DNA of 64,000 bases from an uncultured bacterium (GTDB taxonomy: Bacteria > Bacillota > Clostridia > Oscillospirales > Ruminococcaceae): assembly GCA_905215965.1 (NCBI GenBank), contig CAJMSD010000001.1, positions 186,001 through 250,000 on the forward strand, given 5' to 3'. The notes beneath the pieces are model-generated. The model was not told the DNA's origin, did not search any database, and saw only the letters and a list, made by a program, of their open reading frames with translations. The first letter of the stretch is position 1. Each line of letters begins with the position of its first letter. The translations under genes and the position numbers were made by a program. This document shows positions 53,688-62,578 of this stretch, piece by piece.

Positions 53688-54461
53688 ATGGCATACGGTA
53701 AGGTTGTAATATCAGGTATAAATACATCGGAGCTGACAGTTCTTAAAGAAAGCGAAAAAATCGCGCTGCTGAAAGAGATCAAGGAGACCGGCAGCAAGGA
53801 GGCGCGCGACAAGCTGATAAAGGGCAATCTCAGGCTTGTTCTGAGCGTTATACAAAAATTTACGGGCAGGGGAGAGGATATCGACGATCTGTTTCAAATA
53901 GGCGTTGTCGGACTTATCAAGGCGATAAATAACTTTGATCTCTCAAAAGAGGTAAGATTTTCCACCTACTGCGTTCCCATGATAAGCGGAGAGCTGCGGA
54001 GGTATCTCAGGGATTACGGACAAATAAAGGTGAGCCGCTCTCTGCGCGATCTGGCTTACAAGGCTTTGCAGGCTAAGGAACGGCTTACTATAGAAAATCA
54101 GCGCGAGCCTGCTATCGAGGAGATCGCCAAGGAGATAGGCGAAAAACGCTCCGACGTTGTTATCGCGCTGGAGAGCATAAGTGATCCGGTATCGCTGTAC
54201 GAGCCGGTATACTCGGATTCGGGAGATATGCTCTATATCATGGATCAGATAAGCGATAAAAACGACGTTGACAGCTGGCTTGACGAGCTTTCGATACGCG
54301 ATGCTATCAAGGAGCTTGGCGAACGCGAGCGGAATATCCTCTATCTGCGCTTTTTGCAGGGGAAAACTCAGGTGGAGGTCGCCAACGAGATCGGCATCTC
54401 TCAGGCGCAGGTCTCGCGTCTTGAAAAGGGAGCTATCAGCCGAATCAAGGGAAATAATTGA
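53688..54461 (+). CDS. sigG: RNA polymerase sporulation sigma factor SigG
   Basis: Sigma-G drives late forespore transcription. The 257-residue protein begins MAYGKVVISGINTSELTVL, the hallmark of SigG that binds its anti-sigma factor. Region 2 is NLRLVLSVIQKFTGRGEDID with DLFQIGVVGLIKAINNFD and FSTYCVPMISGELRR. Region 3 and region 4 follow, with ERERNILYLRFLQGKTQVEV and the helix-turn-helix ISQAQVSRLEKGAI. The ATG at 53688 follows GGCAGGAG. The usual neighbours spoIIGA and sigE are absent. With SpoIIE at the left end it supports a sporulation regulon in this organism. Confidence 0.94.
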   Translation: MAYGKVVISGINTSELTVLKESEKIALLKEIKETGSKEARDKLIKGNLRLVLSVIQKFTGRGEDIDDLFQIGVVGLIKAINNFDLSKEVRFSTYCVPMISGELRRYLRDYGQIKVSRSLRDLAYKALQAKERLTIENQREPAIEEIAKEIGEKRSDVVIALESISDPVSLYEPVYSDSGDMLYIMDQISDKNDVDSWLDELSIRDAIKELGERERNILYLRFLQGKTQVEVANEIGISQAQVSRLEKGAISRIKGNN

Positions 54462-54499
54462 ATTCAGGGATAAGTTCTGAAATTTGTGTGCGATAATGC

Positions 54500-54528
54500 T
54501 TGACTTTTACGATAAAATGTACTAAAAT
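54500..54528 (+). promoter_or_regulatory. Promoter of the Thr/Pro-rich membrane protein
   Basis: TTGACT, 17-bp spacer, TAAAAT (54523-54528), 38 bp before the ATG. Confidence 0.7.
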
Positions 54529-54566
54529 AAAAGATAAGCTTACTTATTAGGAGATGTACTTTTATC

Positions 54567-55181
54567 ATGAGCAGAATTAAAGAATTCTTTTTCGGACTTT
54601 CAAAGTCTACAAAAATTACTCTGATTTCCTGCGGCGGATTCGTTTTGCTGACGTTAGTCATTTTATTGTTCTTTGTTCTTTTCCCGATCACTCCGACAGA
54701 AAAAGCAATAGCCAAATTCGGAAGAGAGGGTCTTTATTATCAGGACGGCGAAGATGCTGCTGTGACAACTACGACTTCAACTGCCGTGACAGGTACTGCG
54801 ACCGTTACTACTACGCAGACCTCCGTTACTGTAACTACAGATGAAATGCAGACATTTACTACGCCGACCGGATTCTTTTTCGGAGGAAATATACAGACCG
54901 GCAATGAGGGAGAAACGTACCGTCCGAATGAAACCACGACCGAAACTGTTGCTCCTCAGGAGCCTGAGCCGACGACAGAGCCACCGGAGCTTCCTATCGA
55001 GGAGGTTACCGATCCTGTGCCTACTTCTCCCGTGGAGATAGTGACTACCGCGCCGCCGACTGAGCCGCCAACCGCGCCTCCCACGGAAGCTCCTACCGAA
55101 GCTCCGACACCTGCGCCTACGGAAGCTCCCACCGAAGCTCCGACACCGGCACCTACCGATCCGCCGGCTGCTGAACAGTAA
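54567..55181 (+). CDS. Single-span membrane protein with Thr/Pro-rich extracellular tail
   Basis: A 204-residue protein. The short cytoplasmic N-terminus is followed by one membrane span (residues ~17-42, LISCGGFVLLTLVILLFFVL). The outside part is low-complexity, first Thr/Val-rich, then a proline-rich tail of tandem PTEAPTEAPTPA-type units. It is probably a wall-spanning stalk or glycosylated surface anchor; no enzymatic domain and no known family are apparent. It has its own promoter and terminator and is not coupled to sigG. Confidence 0.75.
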   Translation: MSRIKEFFFGLSKSTKITLISCGGFVLLTLVILLFFVLFPITPTEKAIAKFGREGLYYQDGEDAAVTTTTSTAVTGTATVTTTQTSVTVTTDEMQTFTTPTGFFFGGNIQTGNEGETYRPNETTTETVAPQEPEPTTEPPELPIEEVTDPVPTSPVEIVTTAPPTEPPTAPPTEAPTEAPTPAPTEAPTEAPTPAPTDPPAAEQ

Positions 55182-55209
55182 TATAAATCAGAACTTTCAT
55201 AAAAAAGTT

Positions 55210-55251
55210 GATCCCGAAAACAGTTCTAAACTGTCTTCGGGATCGTTTTTT
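55210..55251 (+). terminator. Terminator after the Thr/Pro-rich protein
   Basis: Long stem GATCCCGAA...TTCGGGATC with an inner ACAGTT/AACTGT stem, followed by GTTTTTT; also placed to end the convergent Nudix gene. Confidence 0.88.
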
Positions 55252-55265
55252 ACAATCAGGATTTG

Positions 55266-56051
55266 TTAGAAAACGGATTTCTTTATCATTTTAAGCTCGT
55301 CGGCGGAGATGTAGCTTTTAAAGTCACCTCTGTCGATAACGGAAAGGATCTCGTCAATTTCTGCCCAGCAGACCTTGGAGACCTCAGAAGCCTGAAGAGT
55401 AAGCTCGCTGTCGGAAACCTTTTCCTTATAGAGATAAACCGCGCAGAACTCGTTATCGTTAATGCTTTCGCTGCGGTAAACGTTTTTCCGCATACCGATA
55501 AATGTGAGTTTTTCGGGATTTACCGAAAGTCCAAGCTCCTCTTTAAGCTCGCGGACTGCCGCTTCACGGAACTCGTCGCCCTGCGAAACATGACCTGCTG
55601 CCGAAACATCGTAGCAGTCGGGGTGGATATCCTTTTCCTTGGAACGTTTCTGCAAAAGCGTAAAAATCCCCATATCCATTCGCTTGATTATCCAGATGTG
55701 AACGGTAGGATGGAAATCTCCGCTGCGATGCACGATCGAGCGCGGCTTGCTTTCGGTCGTAATGCTGCCCGATTCATCGAGAATATTGAGAAACTCGTCG
55801 CTTTTAATAACGAGACTTATGTTTGTATTCTTAGCTTCGGCGCTTTTAAAGATCTCAACAGCCTTTTCCGCAGCGCATTCACCGATATCCTCGTTGGAAA
55901 CAAATATCCTTAATTCAGTCGGCTCGTTAATACCTGCGAGGAAATCGGACAAACTGTCGGGATCTGGGCTAATGCCGAACTGATCGGCGATATTTCCGAA
56001 AAGCTTATCTTCGCTTTCGATTTTACTGAGAAAAATTTCATAGTCGTTCAT
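55266..56051 (-). CDS. Nudix hydrolase with N-terminal extension
   Basis: A 261-residue protein. The C-terminal half (~105-255) is a Nudix domain with a complete box, GHVSQGDEFREAAVRELKEE followed by LGL, which binds Mg and hydrolyses nucleoside-diphosphate-linked compounds. The surrounding VHRSGDFHPTVHIWIIKR and DCYDVSAAGH resemble the IDI-like/YfcD group. The N-terminal ~100 residues (DEFLNILDESGSITTESKPR) form an unassigned accessory domain. Substrate cannot be told. It starts at 56051 and has a promoter at 56120-56148. Confidence 0.86.
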   Translation of the reverse strand: MNDYEIFLSKIESEDKLFGNIADQFGISPDPDSLSDFLAGINEPTELRIFVSNEDIGECAAEKAVEIFKSAEAKNTNISLVIKSDEFLNILDESGSITTESKPRSIVHRSGDFHPTVHIWIIKRMDMGIFTLLQKRSKEKDIHPDCYDVSAAGHVSQGDEFREAAVRELKEELGLSVNPEKLTFIGMRKNVYRSESINDNEFCAVYLYKEKVSDSELTLQASEVSKVCWAEIDEILSVIDRGDFKSYISADELKMIKKSVF

Positions 56052-56119
56052 AACATACTCCGATATCTGCGGAATAACCGCATATTAGGCACATCGCGCG
56101 TGACCGCTTTGCCTTAGAT

Positions 56120-56148
56120 ATTATATACCTATTGAAGCCCGATGTCAA
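56120..56148 (-). promoter_or_regulatory. Promoter of the Nudix gene
   Basis: Minus strand: TTGACA (56148-56143), 17 bp, TATAAT (56125-56120); a full consensus match. Confidence 0.75.
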
Positions 56149-56177
56149 CATCTGACCGGAAATTTCTGCAAAAAGGC

Positions 56178-57116
56178 TCAGATCCTGTCAATCCATGAAA
56201 ACATGGTCTTGGCGATGTCCTTGTATACGATGGAATTATTTTTTTCGTTGAGCACTTCATGGCGCATTCCGTCAAAAAGGCGATGAGAGATACTTTCATA
56301 TCCGACATTTTCGAGGAGCGAGAGAGCCTTGAAGAATTTCTTTTCCGAGATCATGCACGGATCGTCGCTGCCGGAAAGAAATCTTATCGGCAGATCGGGC
56401 TTATTTACCTGCCAGCCCTTTTTGGAGTAGGTCTCCTTAAGCAGATAAAGAAGCGATTCATAGCCGTTCAAGGTAAATATGTAGTTGCACAGCGGATCGC
56501 TGTTATAGCGTTCGACAACCTCCGGGTCGCTGCATATCCACGAATGGGGAGTATTCTCATTAGTAAACGGCTTGTTGAACATATCCTCGATTATACCGTT
56601 GATCTTTTCGCTTCTGAAATGGCTTCCGAGTTTATGCGAGAGCGCAGAATTAACGCTCCTTGCGAAGCTGGAAAAGCGGTTGAAGCAAGGGCAGCCCGTA
56701 ATAATAAGTCCGTCAAGCTCTGCGTCGTGCTCCTTGATAAAGCAGCGCGCACCGAGAGAACCCATGCTGTGACCGAGCATGAAATGCGGAGCATCTGGAT
56801 AAGCGTCGCGGATAATTCCCGAAAGCTGAGCGATATCGGAAACGAAACCCTGACCGCCGTTTTTATAGAGGAATCCGCGGTCCTCCTCAGAGCACAGGCT
56901 TTTTCCGTGTCCTCTGTTGTCGTGGATAACGCATATAAAGCCTTCGCCTGCCAGATAGTCCATAAAATCGAGGTAACGCTCCTTATACTCGCACATACCG
57001 TGAACGATCTGAAGAATTCCGTTTATTTCTCCCGACGGCACGGCGATGATCGCGTCTATTTTGAGACCGTCAGCGTTTGAAGTAAAATCAAATTCTTTAA
57101 CGTCTGCATTCAGCAT
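56178..57116 (-). CDS. Alpha/beta hydrolase (monoacylglycerol lipase / lysophospholipase-like)
   Basis: A 312-residue soluble serine hydrolase. The nucleophile elbow GHSMGSLGARCF carries the catalytic Ser; the oxyanion region is QIVHGMCEYKERY with VIHDNRGHGKS. Near the C-terminus FLSGSDDPCMI supplies the Asp and DGMRHEVLNE the His. The pattern is that of the Serine aminopeptidase S33 / Hydrolase_4 family, often lipases for monoacylglycerols. No signal peptide. The ATG at 57116 follows AGGAGGAC. Monocistronic. Confidence 0.88.
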   Translation of the reverse strand: MLNADVKEFDFTSNADGLKIDAIIAVPSGEINGILQIVHGMCEYKERYLDFMDYLAGEGFICVIHDNRGHGKSLCSEEDRGFLYKNGGQGFVSDIAQLSGIIRDAYPDAPHFMLGHSMGSLGARCFIKEHDAELDGLIITGCPCFNRFSSFARSVNSALSHKLGSHFRSEKINGIIEDMFNKPFTNENTPHSWICSDPEVVERYNSDPLCNYIFTLNGYESLLYLLKETYSKKGWQVNKPDLPIRFLSGSDDPCMISEKKFFKALSLLENVGYESISHRLFDGMRHEVLNEKNNSIVYKDIAKTMFSWIDRI

Positions 57117-57190
57117 AAAAGTCCTCCTGATTCTAAATTATATCCGCAGCGCACACGGCAGCTGTCGGAACAGCAATAATTTACAATAAA

Positions 57191-57219
57191 ATTATAGCAT
57201 GATTCAAGATGCAAATCAA
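57191..57219 (-). promoter_or_regulatory. Promoter of the alpha/beta hydrolase gene
   Basis: Minus strand: TTGATT (57219-57214), 17 bp, TATAAT (57196-57191). Confidence 0.65.
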
Positions 57220-57260
57220 TAGGTAAAAAGGTCGATTCTTAGGTCATTTTTAACAAAAAT

Positions 57261-57287
57261 AAACAGCATCCGTGAAAGATGCTGTTT
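57261..57287 (-). terminator. Terminator of the ABC/GldG/DUF4340 operon
   Basis: AAACAGCATC / GATGCTGTTT stem with a seven-base loop, T-rich on both sides, 30 bp behind the last gene of the operon. Confidence 0.8.
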
Positions 57288-57316
57288 TTGTTTTAATTTT
57301 GGGATCAATTTTCAAG

Positions 57317-58699
57317 TTACAGACCGCAGTCGCTCAGGAAATTTTCCACGAAGTAGGAAAGCTTGTTTTTGCCTGAGATCGACGAATCGTCTACAAGCTG
57401 ACCGGTATATTTTCCGTTGATGAAAACTGCGTAGACTTCTTCACCTGCGGGAACAAGCTCGAATTTCAGGTCTTCCGAGCCGTCGCTGAAGCGGTATACC
57501 ACGCTGAGTACCGGGTCGGAGTATTCAACGGCAAGGTTGAGATCGAAGCTGTCGAAGGTAATATACGAGATTGAATTGTACATACTTGTGAAGCTGCTGT
57601 AAGCCTCGCTTCCGTATTCCGAGAGATTCTTTCCGTTCATCAGCACAGTGCCGCCCTCCGAATCAAGCTCGAAGGTGTCTGAGCGGCCGTTATAGATCAT
57701 ATCCATGCCGGAAAGCAGACTCTTGTTGACGCTGTTGACCTGTTTTACAAGGAAGTCGTCAACATTTTTTTTGATAAAATCAATGTCTCCCGAATAGTAC
57801 AGTGCGACCTGATTTGACTCCTCGAAGAGGACGTGCGTATAGGTCTGAGTATTTTCTCCGTAACGGCTGAACAGCATTTTTCTTTCGGTTCCGTCGATAC
57901 CCTTGACGATCATTTCCGCAAAGGGCTTATCGAAGTCATATTTCGAGTGATCTTCAAGATTTTCTTCAAGGAATTGCTGCGCGGTAACTCTTGTCATTAT
58001 TGAGATCATTGAATTAACGCTTGAATTATCGATTTGGAGTCCGGAATACTCAGCCGGAAGGCTCCAGAGCCTTGTGTCCTCATCCAGAGTGAGATCATAG
58101 ACGGTCTCGCCGTCGCGGATAAGAGTGATCTGCTTGATTTCGCTGTCTGAGTAAGGTATCAGCGCCGTATCCTTCATTGCGGAGCGGTCTGCTCCGAGGA
58201 TCTCGCCGCTGCTTGCGCTTACGGCGTAGATCTTGTCCTTGCCCTCCGTCATAACGTAGCAGTAATCGTCGTTTGGGCTGAAATCTCCCACAAGGACGGT
58301 ATAATTCTTGATGCCGTCCGAAACGGTGACTTTTACGGGATCGTCAAGGCCGTACATTCTGAGCTTTTCGCCGTCAGCTTTGCCGTAATCCTTTTCGGCG
58401 GTGAGATTTGAAAGCGTAGTGCATATGCTCGTCGTATAGATCTGGCTTGCGGTAAAGTCGTCGCTGTTTGTAAGCTCCCATACGCCTTCGCCGTTCAGCT
58501 CAAAAACATATTCGACGCCTTCACTGACAACGGTAATTTTTTCTGCGGCATTCGAATCAAAGCTTACGAGTTTGTAATCTGCAGCCCTGTCCGCCTCTTC
58601 TTTTGCCTTTTTATCGCGTACGCCTTTAACGGCAAGGAATGCGGAAAGTGATCCGACCGCGAATATGGCAAGAATAATTATCGGTAAAAATCTTTTCAT
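57317..58699 (-). CDS. DUF4340 domain protein of an ABC/GldG cluster
   Basis: A 460-residue exported protein with one N-terminal membrane segment (MKRFLPIIILAIFAVGSLSA). The rest is beta-rich with repeated DUF4340 features: VYDLTLDEDTRLWSLPAEYS, LENLEDHSKYDFDKP-like and a preceding YGKADGEKLRMYGLDDP motif. DUF4340 proteins accompany GldG-type ABC systems; the substrate is unknown. Its ATG overlaps the TGA of the upstream gene (TGATG), showing translational coupling. Last gene of a four-gene operon. Confidence 0.87.
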   Translation of the reverse strand: MKRFLPIIILAIFAVGSLSAFLAVKGVRDKKAKEEADRAADYKLVSFDSNAAEKITVVSEGVEYVFELNGEGVWELTNSDDFTASQIYTTSICTTLSNLTAEKDYGKADGEKLRMYGLDDPVKVTVSDGIKNYTVLVGDFSPNDDYCYVMTEGKDKIYAVSASSGEILGADRSAMKDTALIPYSDSEIKQITLIRDGETVYDLTLDEDTRLWSLPAEYSGLQIDNSSVNSMISIMTRVTAQQFLEENLEDHSKYDFDKPFAEMIVKGIDGTERKMLFSRYGENTQTYTHVLFEESNQVALYYSGDIDFIKKNVDDFLVKQVNSVNKSLLSGMDMIYNGRSDTFELDSEGGTVLMNGKNLSEYGSEAYSSFTSMYNSISYITFDSFDLNLAVEYSDPVLSVVYRFSDGSEDLKFELVPAGEEVYAVFINGKYTGQLVDDSSISGKNKLSYFVENFLSDCGL

Positions 58700-60186
58700 C
58701 AGGAATGTCTCCTTTTAAGCCATACTGCAAGACCGACAAGAGCTATAACTGCCGGGAATATAAAGAAATAATTCATAACAGACTCAGCTTCTTCCGCACC
58801 GGAGAATGTAAGATAAGCATAGTCGCTGACCTTTTCCCCGATATCGAGGCTTACGTCCGGGTTATACATCCAAGTTATGGAATTAAGGAAAAGCTGCTGC
58901 GTAGTGCTTACGGAAGCCGAGATGGTATCGGAATCTATGATATCCGATGTTCCGAGAGCTACCATTTTCGCACCGTTGGATTTATTATAGGAATAGAATC
59001 CGAATTCAAGCTCTATAAGCTCACCGTTAAGCTCTTCGGCAGCCTGTGCGGTCTCCTCGTCGCCGCCATAAGGAGTGCTTATGGTAGTATAGCCGTTATC
59101 GCCGTAATTGTTTGTGATTATTCTTGATTTTTCGATATAATTGTTGTTTGTGCCAAGTATCTGATAAAGGCTTCGCGCATTTGAGATACCGGCTACGAGA
59201 GCGTTATTCTCGACAAGATCGTTGATCTCGCTGACAAAATCCACGGTAAAGTCCTCAGTAGCTTCCGGATATAGAACGCTGAAGAAATGTTCGTCCTGTT
59301 CGTAGTCACGGTTATTCAGCATTCGTTCGGCAGCGCCCTCGGTAACATAGTTATAGTCGAGTCCAAGCTCGAATTTTTCGAGCACCTCCTCGATATTCGA
59401 GAGACGTCCCTCAACATCGAGCGGAGGGATAAGGAAAGCCATAGCTCCGCCTTTTTCCGCATAGTCAAGGAGTTTTTCCTTCTCGCCGTCGGTTATATCG
59501 CACTGTGGTGCGGCGAGCATTACGATAACGGCGTTGTCAGGAACGGCTTCCTCCTCGTCGAGGTTTATAGATTTAACGTCATAGTTATCGGCTTTAAGCA
59601 TCTTTGCAAAGTTAGAGTAGCCGTCGTCTATGGTTTTTTCTTCGTGACCGGTAAGGAAATAAACGGTCGGAAGCGAGCCGCTTGTTACGATATTGATAGC
59701 GCTGGCGATATTTTCCTCGCCGGCATAGGTCATGATATCGTTTGAATCGTACAGGAAGATCCTGTTTGACGGAACCTGTTTTATAAGGTCTCCGCACTTT
59801 ACGATAACGTCGGCGTCTCCCAGCGTCAGCGTGCCTGTCGGATTAAGGAGCTTTTCGATATCGGGATTCTCGTCCAGCATATAATCGTAGACCTTAATAT
59901 TGTCATATTCCGAAAGCTGCTGCAAATTGTGGTAGAGAGCAAGAAAATCAGGAGTGCGCTCAAGCTCTTTCATGTCGTAAAGGAAGTATATCTCTATCTG
60001 CTTGTCGGAGGTATCTTCAAGGAGCTTGAGAGTAGTATCGGTGAAGGTATACTGAGATTCGGAGGTCATGTCGATATTTTTGTCGAAGTAATTAAAGATG
60101 ATGTTTATCGGCACAAGCACCGCAAGCAGGAGAACGGCGGTTATCAGAGCGAAAACGCCCGAGAAATTGAATTTACGTTTTTCCAT
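58699..60186 (-). CDS. GldG-family ABC transporter accessory protein
   Basis: A 495-residue membrane-anchored protein with one N-terminal (residues ~10-33) and one C-terminal membrane segment (YFFIFPAVIALVGLAVWL, just before the final KRRHS). The large outside domain resembles GldG/DUF7088-type ABC-associated proteins (YTFTDTTLKLLEDTSDKQIE and VYFLTGHEEKTIDDGYSNF). Despite the name of the family, gliding is not implied in Firmicutes; the transported compound is unknown. It lies 5 bp behind the permease gene and overlaps the DUF4340 gene. Confidence 0.87.
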   Translation of the reverse strand: MEKRKFNFSGVFALITAVLLLAVLVPINIIFNYFDKNIDMTSESQYTFTDTTLKLLEDTSDKQIEIYFLYDMKELERTPDFLALYHNLQQLSEYDNIKVYDYMLDENPDIEKLLNPTGTLTLGDADVIVKCGDLIKQVPSNRIFLYDSNDIMTYAGEENIASAINIVTSGSLPTVYFLTGHEEKTIDDGYSNFAKMLKADNYDVKSINLDEEEAVPDNAVIVMLAAPQCDITDGEKEKLLDYAEKGGAMAFLIPPLDVEGRLSNIEEVLEKFELGLDYNYVTEGAAERMLNNRDYEQDEHFFSVLYPEATEDFTVDFVSEINDLVENNALVAGISNARSLYQILGTNNNYIEKSRIITNNYGDNGYTTISTPYGGDEETAQAAEELNGELIELEFGFYSYNKSNGAKMVALGTSDIIDSDTISASVSTTQQLFLNSITWMYNPDVSLDIGEKVSDYAYLTFSGAEEAESVMNYFFIFPAVIALVGLAVWLKRRHS

Positions 60187-60191
60187 TTGAA

Positions 60192-60923
60192 TTACCCCCT
60201 GTTCCAGCGTCTTTTCTCAATGGAGATAATAGTCCAGCCGAGAAAGAGAATTATTGCGGAAGCGAAAAATACGATGTCGGAAAGACGGATAAAGCTCTGA
60301 GCGAAGTAAGCGAATTTAGGCTCTGCCGAAAAGGCGAGGAGAACCGATTGCAGCGTCGGATACTGGCTAACGAATGCCGAAAGGGCAAAGTTGTCGATGA
60401 AGAAGGTGACGAGCATTGCGATCTCGCCGAGTATCGCTGCGATAATAGAGCTTTCCGTAAACGACGACATGAGCATTCCGATAGCTATGCACATCGCGCC
60501 CCAGCAGAAGAATCCGAGGTATGCGCAGACGAGCTGTGAAACGACAAGATTGCCGTTCATAGCGGTGAAAATCGGGAAAACAGCCGAGCAGAGAAGCATA
60601 AACAGGAAAACGGTGATAGCTGCAAGATATTTGCCGAGAACGATTTTAAAAACGTTGTTCGGCGTGGTCATCAGAAGGACCTCGGTTCCGAATTTACGCT
60701 CGTCGGAAAAACTTCTCATGGTGAGGATCGGAATAAGGAAGAGGAAGAGAACCATTACGTTGTAAAAAACGCTTGAGAATGAAAAATAGTATGTACTTTG
60801 CCCCAAGTCGGCAATGCCGGCGTTGAACATATAAGTAAAGAGTAGCATGAACAGAGCGGAGACAACATACGCGAAAGGCGTATAGAAATACGACTGAAGC
60901 TCTTTTTTATAAATTGAAAACAT
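60192..60923 (-). CDS. ABC-2 type transporter permease
   Basis: A 243-residue membrane protein with six hydrophobic segments. The N-terminus IYKKELQSYFYTPFAYVVSA and LIPILTMRSFSDERKFGTEV are typical of ABC-2 permeases linked with GldG proteins. Its start abuts the ATPase stop (shared base 60923) and the GldG-family gene follows. Together they should form an exporter of unknown substrate. Confidence 0.9.
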   Translation of the reverse strand: MFSIYKKELQSYFYTPFAYVVSALFMLLFTYMFNAGIADLGQSTYYFSFSSVFYNVMVLFLFLIPILTMRSFSDERKFGTEVLLMTTPNNVFKIVLGKYLAAITVFLFMLLCSAVFPIFTAMNGNLVVSQLVCAYLGFFCWGAMCIAIGMLMSSFTESSIIAAILGEIAMLVTFFIDNFALSAFVSQYPTLQSVLLAFSAEPKFAYFAQSFIRLSDIVFFASAIILFLGWTIISIEKRRWNRG

Positions 60924-61954
60924 CAGGCATCCTCCTTATCTTCGGAAATGTCGGCAGGATCAACAGCGTCCTCGGCTTCAAGCTCGGCAACGATATCGCT
61001 GAGCGAAGCGCGTTTTGTCGGCTGATTGACGATCTTAACGAAAACGTCCTCAAGATTGGGCTTTTCAGTGAAAATTTCGAGAAGCTGAAGCTTGTTTGCG
61101 ATGATCGCGGACATAAGCTCGTTTCTTATCGCGTCGGTATCTCCGTTTGTCTGAATGCGCACGCTGTAAGTGCCGTTGTTATTATCGGTCATTTCCTCGA
61201 TGGACTTAACTCCGTTCACTGAGCGCACGGTCGAGGCAATCTGCTCCTTGCGTCCGCTGATCTTGGCATTGATGATAAGCCTGTCCTTGAACGAAGCCTC
61301 AAGGTTCTCGATCGTATCCACAGCCTTGATATCGCCCTTGTTTATAATGACAACGCGGTCGCAGACAGCGCTGATCTCGCTGAGGATATGCGAGCTGAAA
61401 ATCACGGAGTGATCTTTTCGCAGGTCGGAAATAATGTTGCGGACTTCAATGACCTGATTAGGGTCAAGACCGACGGTCGGCTCGTCGAGTATCAGGAATT
61501 TTGGGTTTCCGAGGAGCGCCTGAGCGAATCCGACGCGCTGCTTATAACCCTTTGAAAGGTTTTTGATAAGGCGGTCCTTCATGTCGGTGATCTTCAGCAG
61601 CTCCATAACTCTTTCGATCTCGCTTTTGCGTTCGGAACGCGGGATCCGTTTAAGACCTGCGCAGAAGGAAAGATATTCTCTGACCTTCATATCCGGATAA
61701 ACGGGAGGAATTTCGGGCAGATAGCCGATACTCTGCTTTGCTTTGACAGGCTGCTTTGAAATATCGCAGCCGTTGATGGTAACGGTGCCGGAGGTCATCG
61801 GCAGGTAACCGGCGATCATATTCATTGTGGTTGATTTTCCCGCGCCGTTAGGCCCGAGGAATCCAAGAATCTCATTATCATTGATAGTGAAGCTTATATG
61901 ATTTACGGCTCTGTTCCTGCCGTAAAACTTGGTAAGATTTTCAATAGTAATCAT
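60923..61954 (-). CDS. ABC transporter ATP-binding protein
   Basis: A 343-residue ATPase. Walker A is FLGPNGAGKSTTMNMIAGYL, the signature is NLSKGYKQRVGFAQAL and Walker B is FLILDEPTVGLDPNQ, with the His switch in IFSSHILSEISAV. A C-terminal ~100-residue domain (SGRKEQIASTVRSVNGVKSI) and an acidic tail follow, as in GldA-like or Nos/drug-type ATPases. The ATG at 61954 with AAAGGAGAAG is preferred; a longer frame to 62059 has no site. First gene of the operon with permease, GldG and DUF4340 proteins. Confidence 0.92.
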   Translation of the reverse strand: MITIENLTKFYGRNRAVNHISFTINDNEILGFLGPNGAGKSTTMNMIAGYLPMTSGTVTINGCDISKQPVKAKQSIGYLPEIPPVYPDMKVREYLSFCAGLKRIPRSERKSEIERVMELLKITDMKDRLIKNLSKGYKQRVGFAQALLGNPKFLILDEPTVGLDPNQVIEVRNIISDLRKDHSVIFSSHILSEISAVCDRVVIINKGDIKAVDTIENLEASFKDRLIINAKISGRKEQIASTVRSVNGVKSIEEMTDNNNGTYSVRIQTNGDTDAIRNELMSAIIANKLQLLEIFTEKPNLEDVFVKIVNQPTKRASLSDIVAELEAEDAVDPADISEDKEDA

Positions 61955-62578
61955 GAGCTTCTCCTTTCGTGAAATTTTATATAAAACCGAGCGGCAATTA
62001 TATACTATTAATAAAGTATCGCAGCACAGATACGGTAGAGCGATACATAAACATATCAATTAATTATGCCAGACAAATATTAACATGATATGAACAAACT
62101 GTTACGTAAATATTAAACACCTGTTCTTTGCCGTGAAATGCGGCAGCCGAGCGTGGTGCATATTCTTATAAATAATACTTTTGATATGTGTATTTTTTGT
62201 GAAAGATAATTGTAAGTACAATGAATTTCGAAAACTTAAATTTAATGATATTATAAATTAACATAAAATAAATATATCGCCGTGATCAAAAAAATACCGG
62301 TAGACAAAGTGTACAAAAAAACCTGATCGTATGTGTGCATTGCAACAAAAAAATCAAGGATATAATCCAAAAATTTTGTAAACCGTTGACAAGAAACAAA
62401 ATGTAGAATATAATTGAAATGAAAATAGTTTGAGAATTGTGCGAAATTTTCGTGTATAAAATGACGTACAGTCTGCCGACCGTTTCGGCGCACAGCTCCG
62501 TCGGCTGTTTTGGCGGAGTTATTCTCACATTTTTCTGAATCACCTAATATTATTTTTAACGAGAGGGGTTAATCACTT
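61955..62578. other. Divergent intergenic region before the GH48 gene
   Basis: 624 bp, strongly AT-rich. It holds the GH48 promoter (62386-62414), a GTATCGC/GCGATAC inverted repeat (62016-62046) in the leader region of the ABC operon and, in the GH48 leader, a CTCCG/CGGAG hairpin at about 62489-62518. No convincing gene. Confidence 0.5.
62386..62414 (+). promoter_or_regulatory. Consensus promoter of the GH48 gene
   Basis: TTGACA, 17-bp spacer, TATAAT: a perfect sigma-A promoter, leaving an untranslated leader of about 160 bases. Confidence 0.85.

Noticed and set aside
62016..62046. GTATCGC/GCGATAC inverted repeat upstream of the ABC operon as a riboswitch
   Set aside because: Only seven pairs with an unstructured interior and no recognisable aptamer; kept only as a note in the intergenic description.
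62251..62543. Short minus-strand frames of 80-85 codons in the GH48 upstream region
   Set aside because: AT-rich, Phe/Ile/Tyr-biased composition without ribosome sites, overlapping a consensus promoter for the opposite strand.
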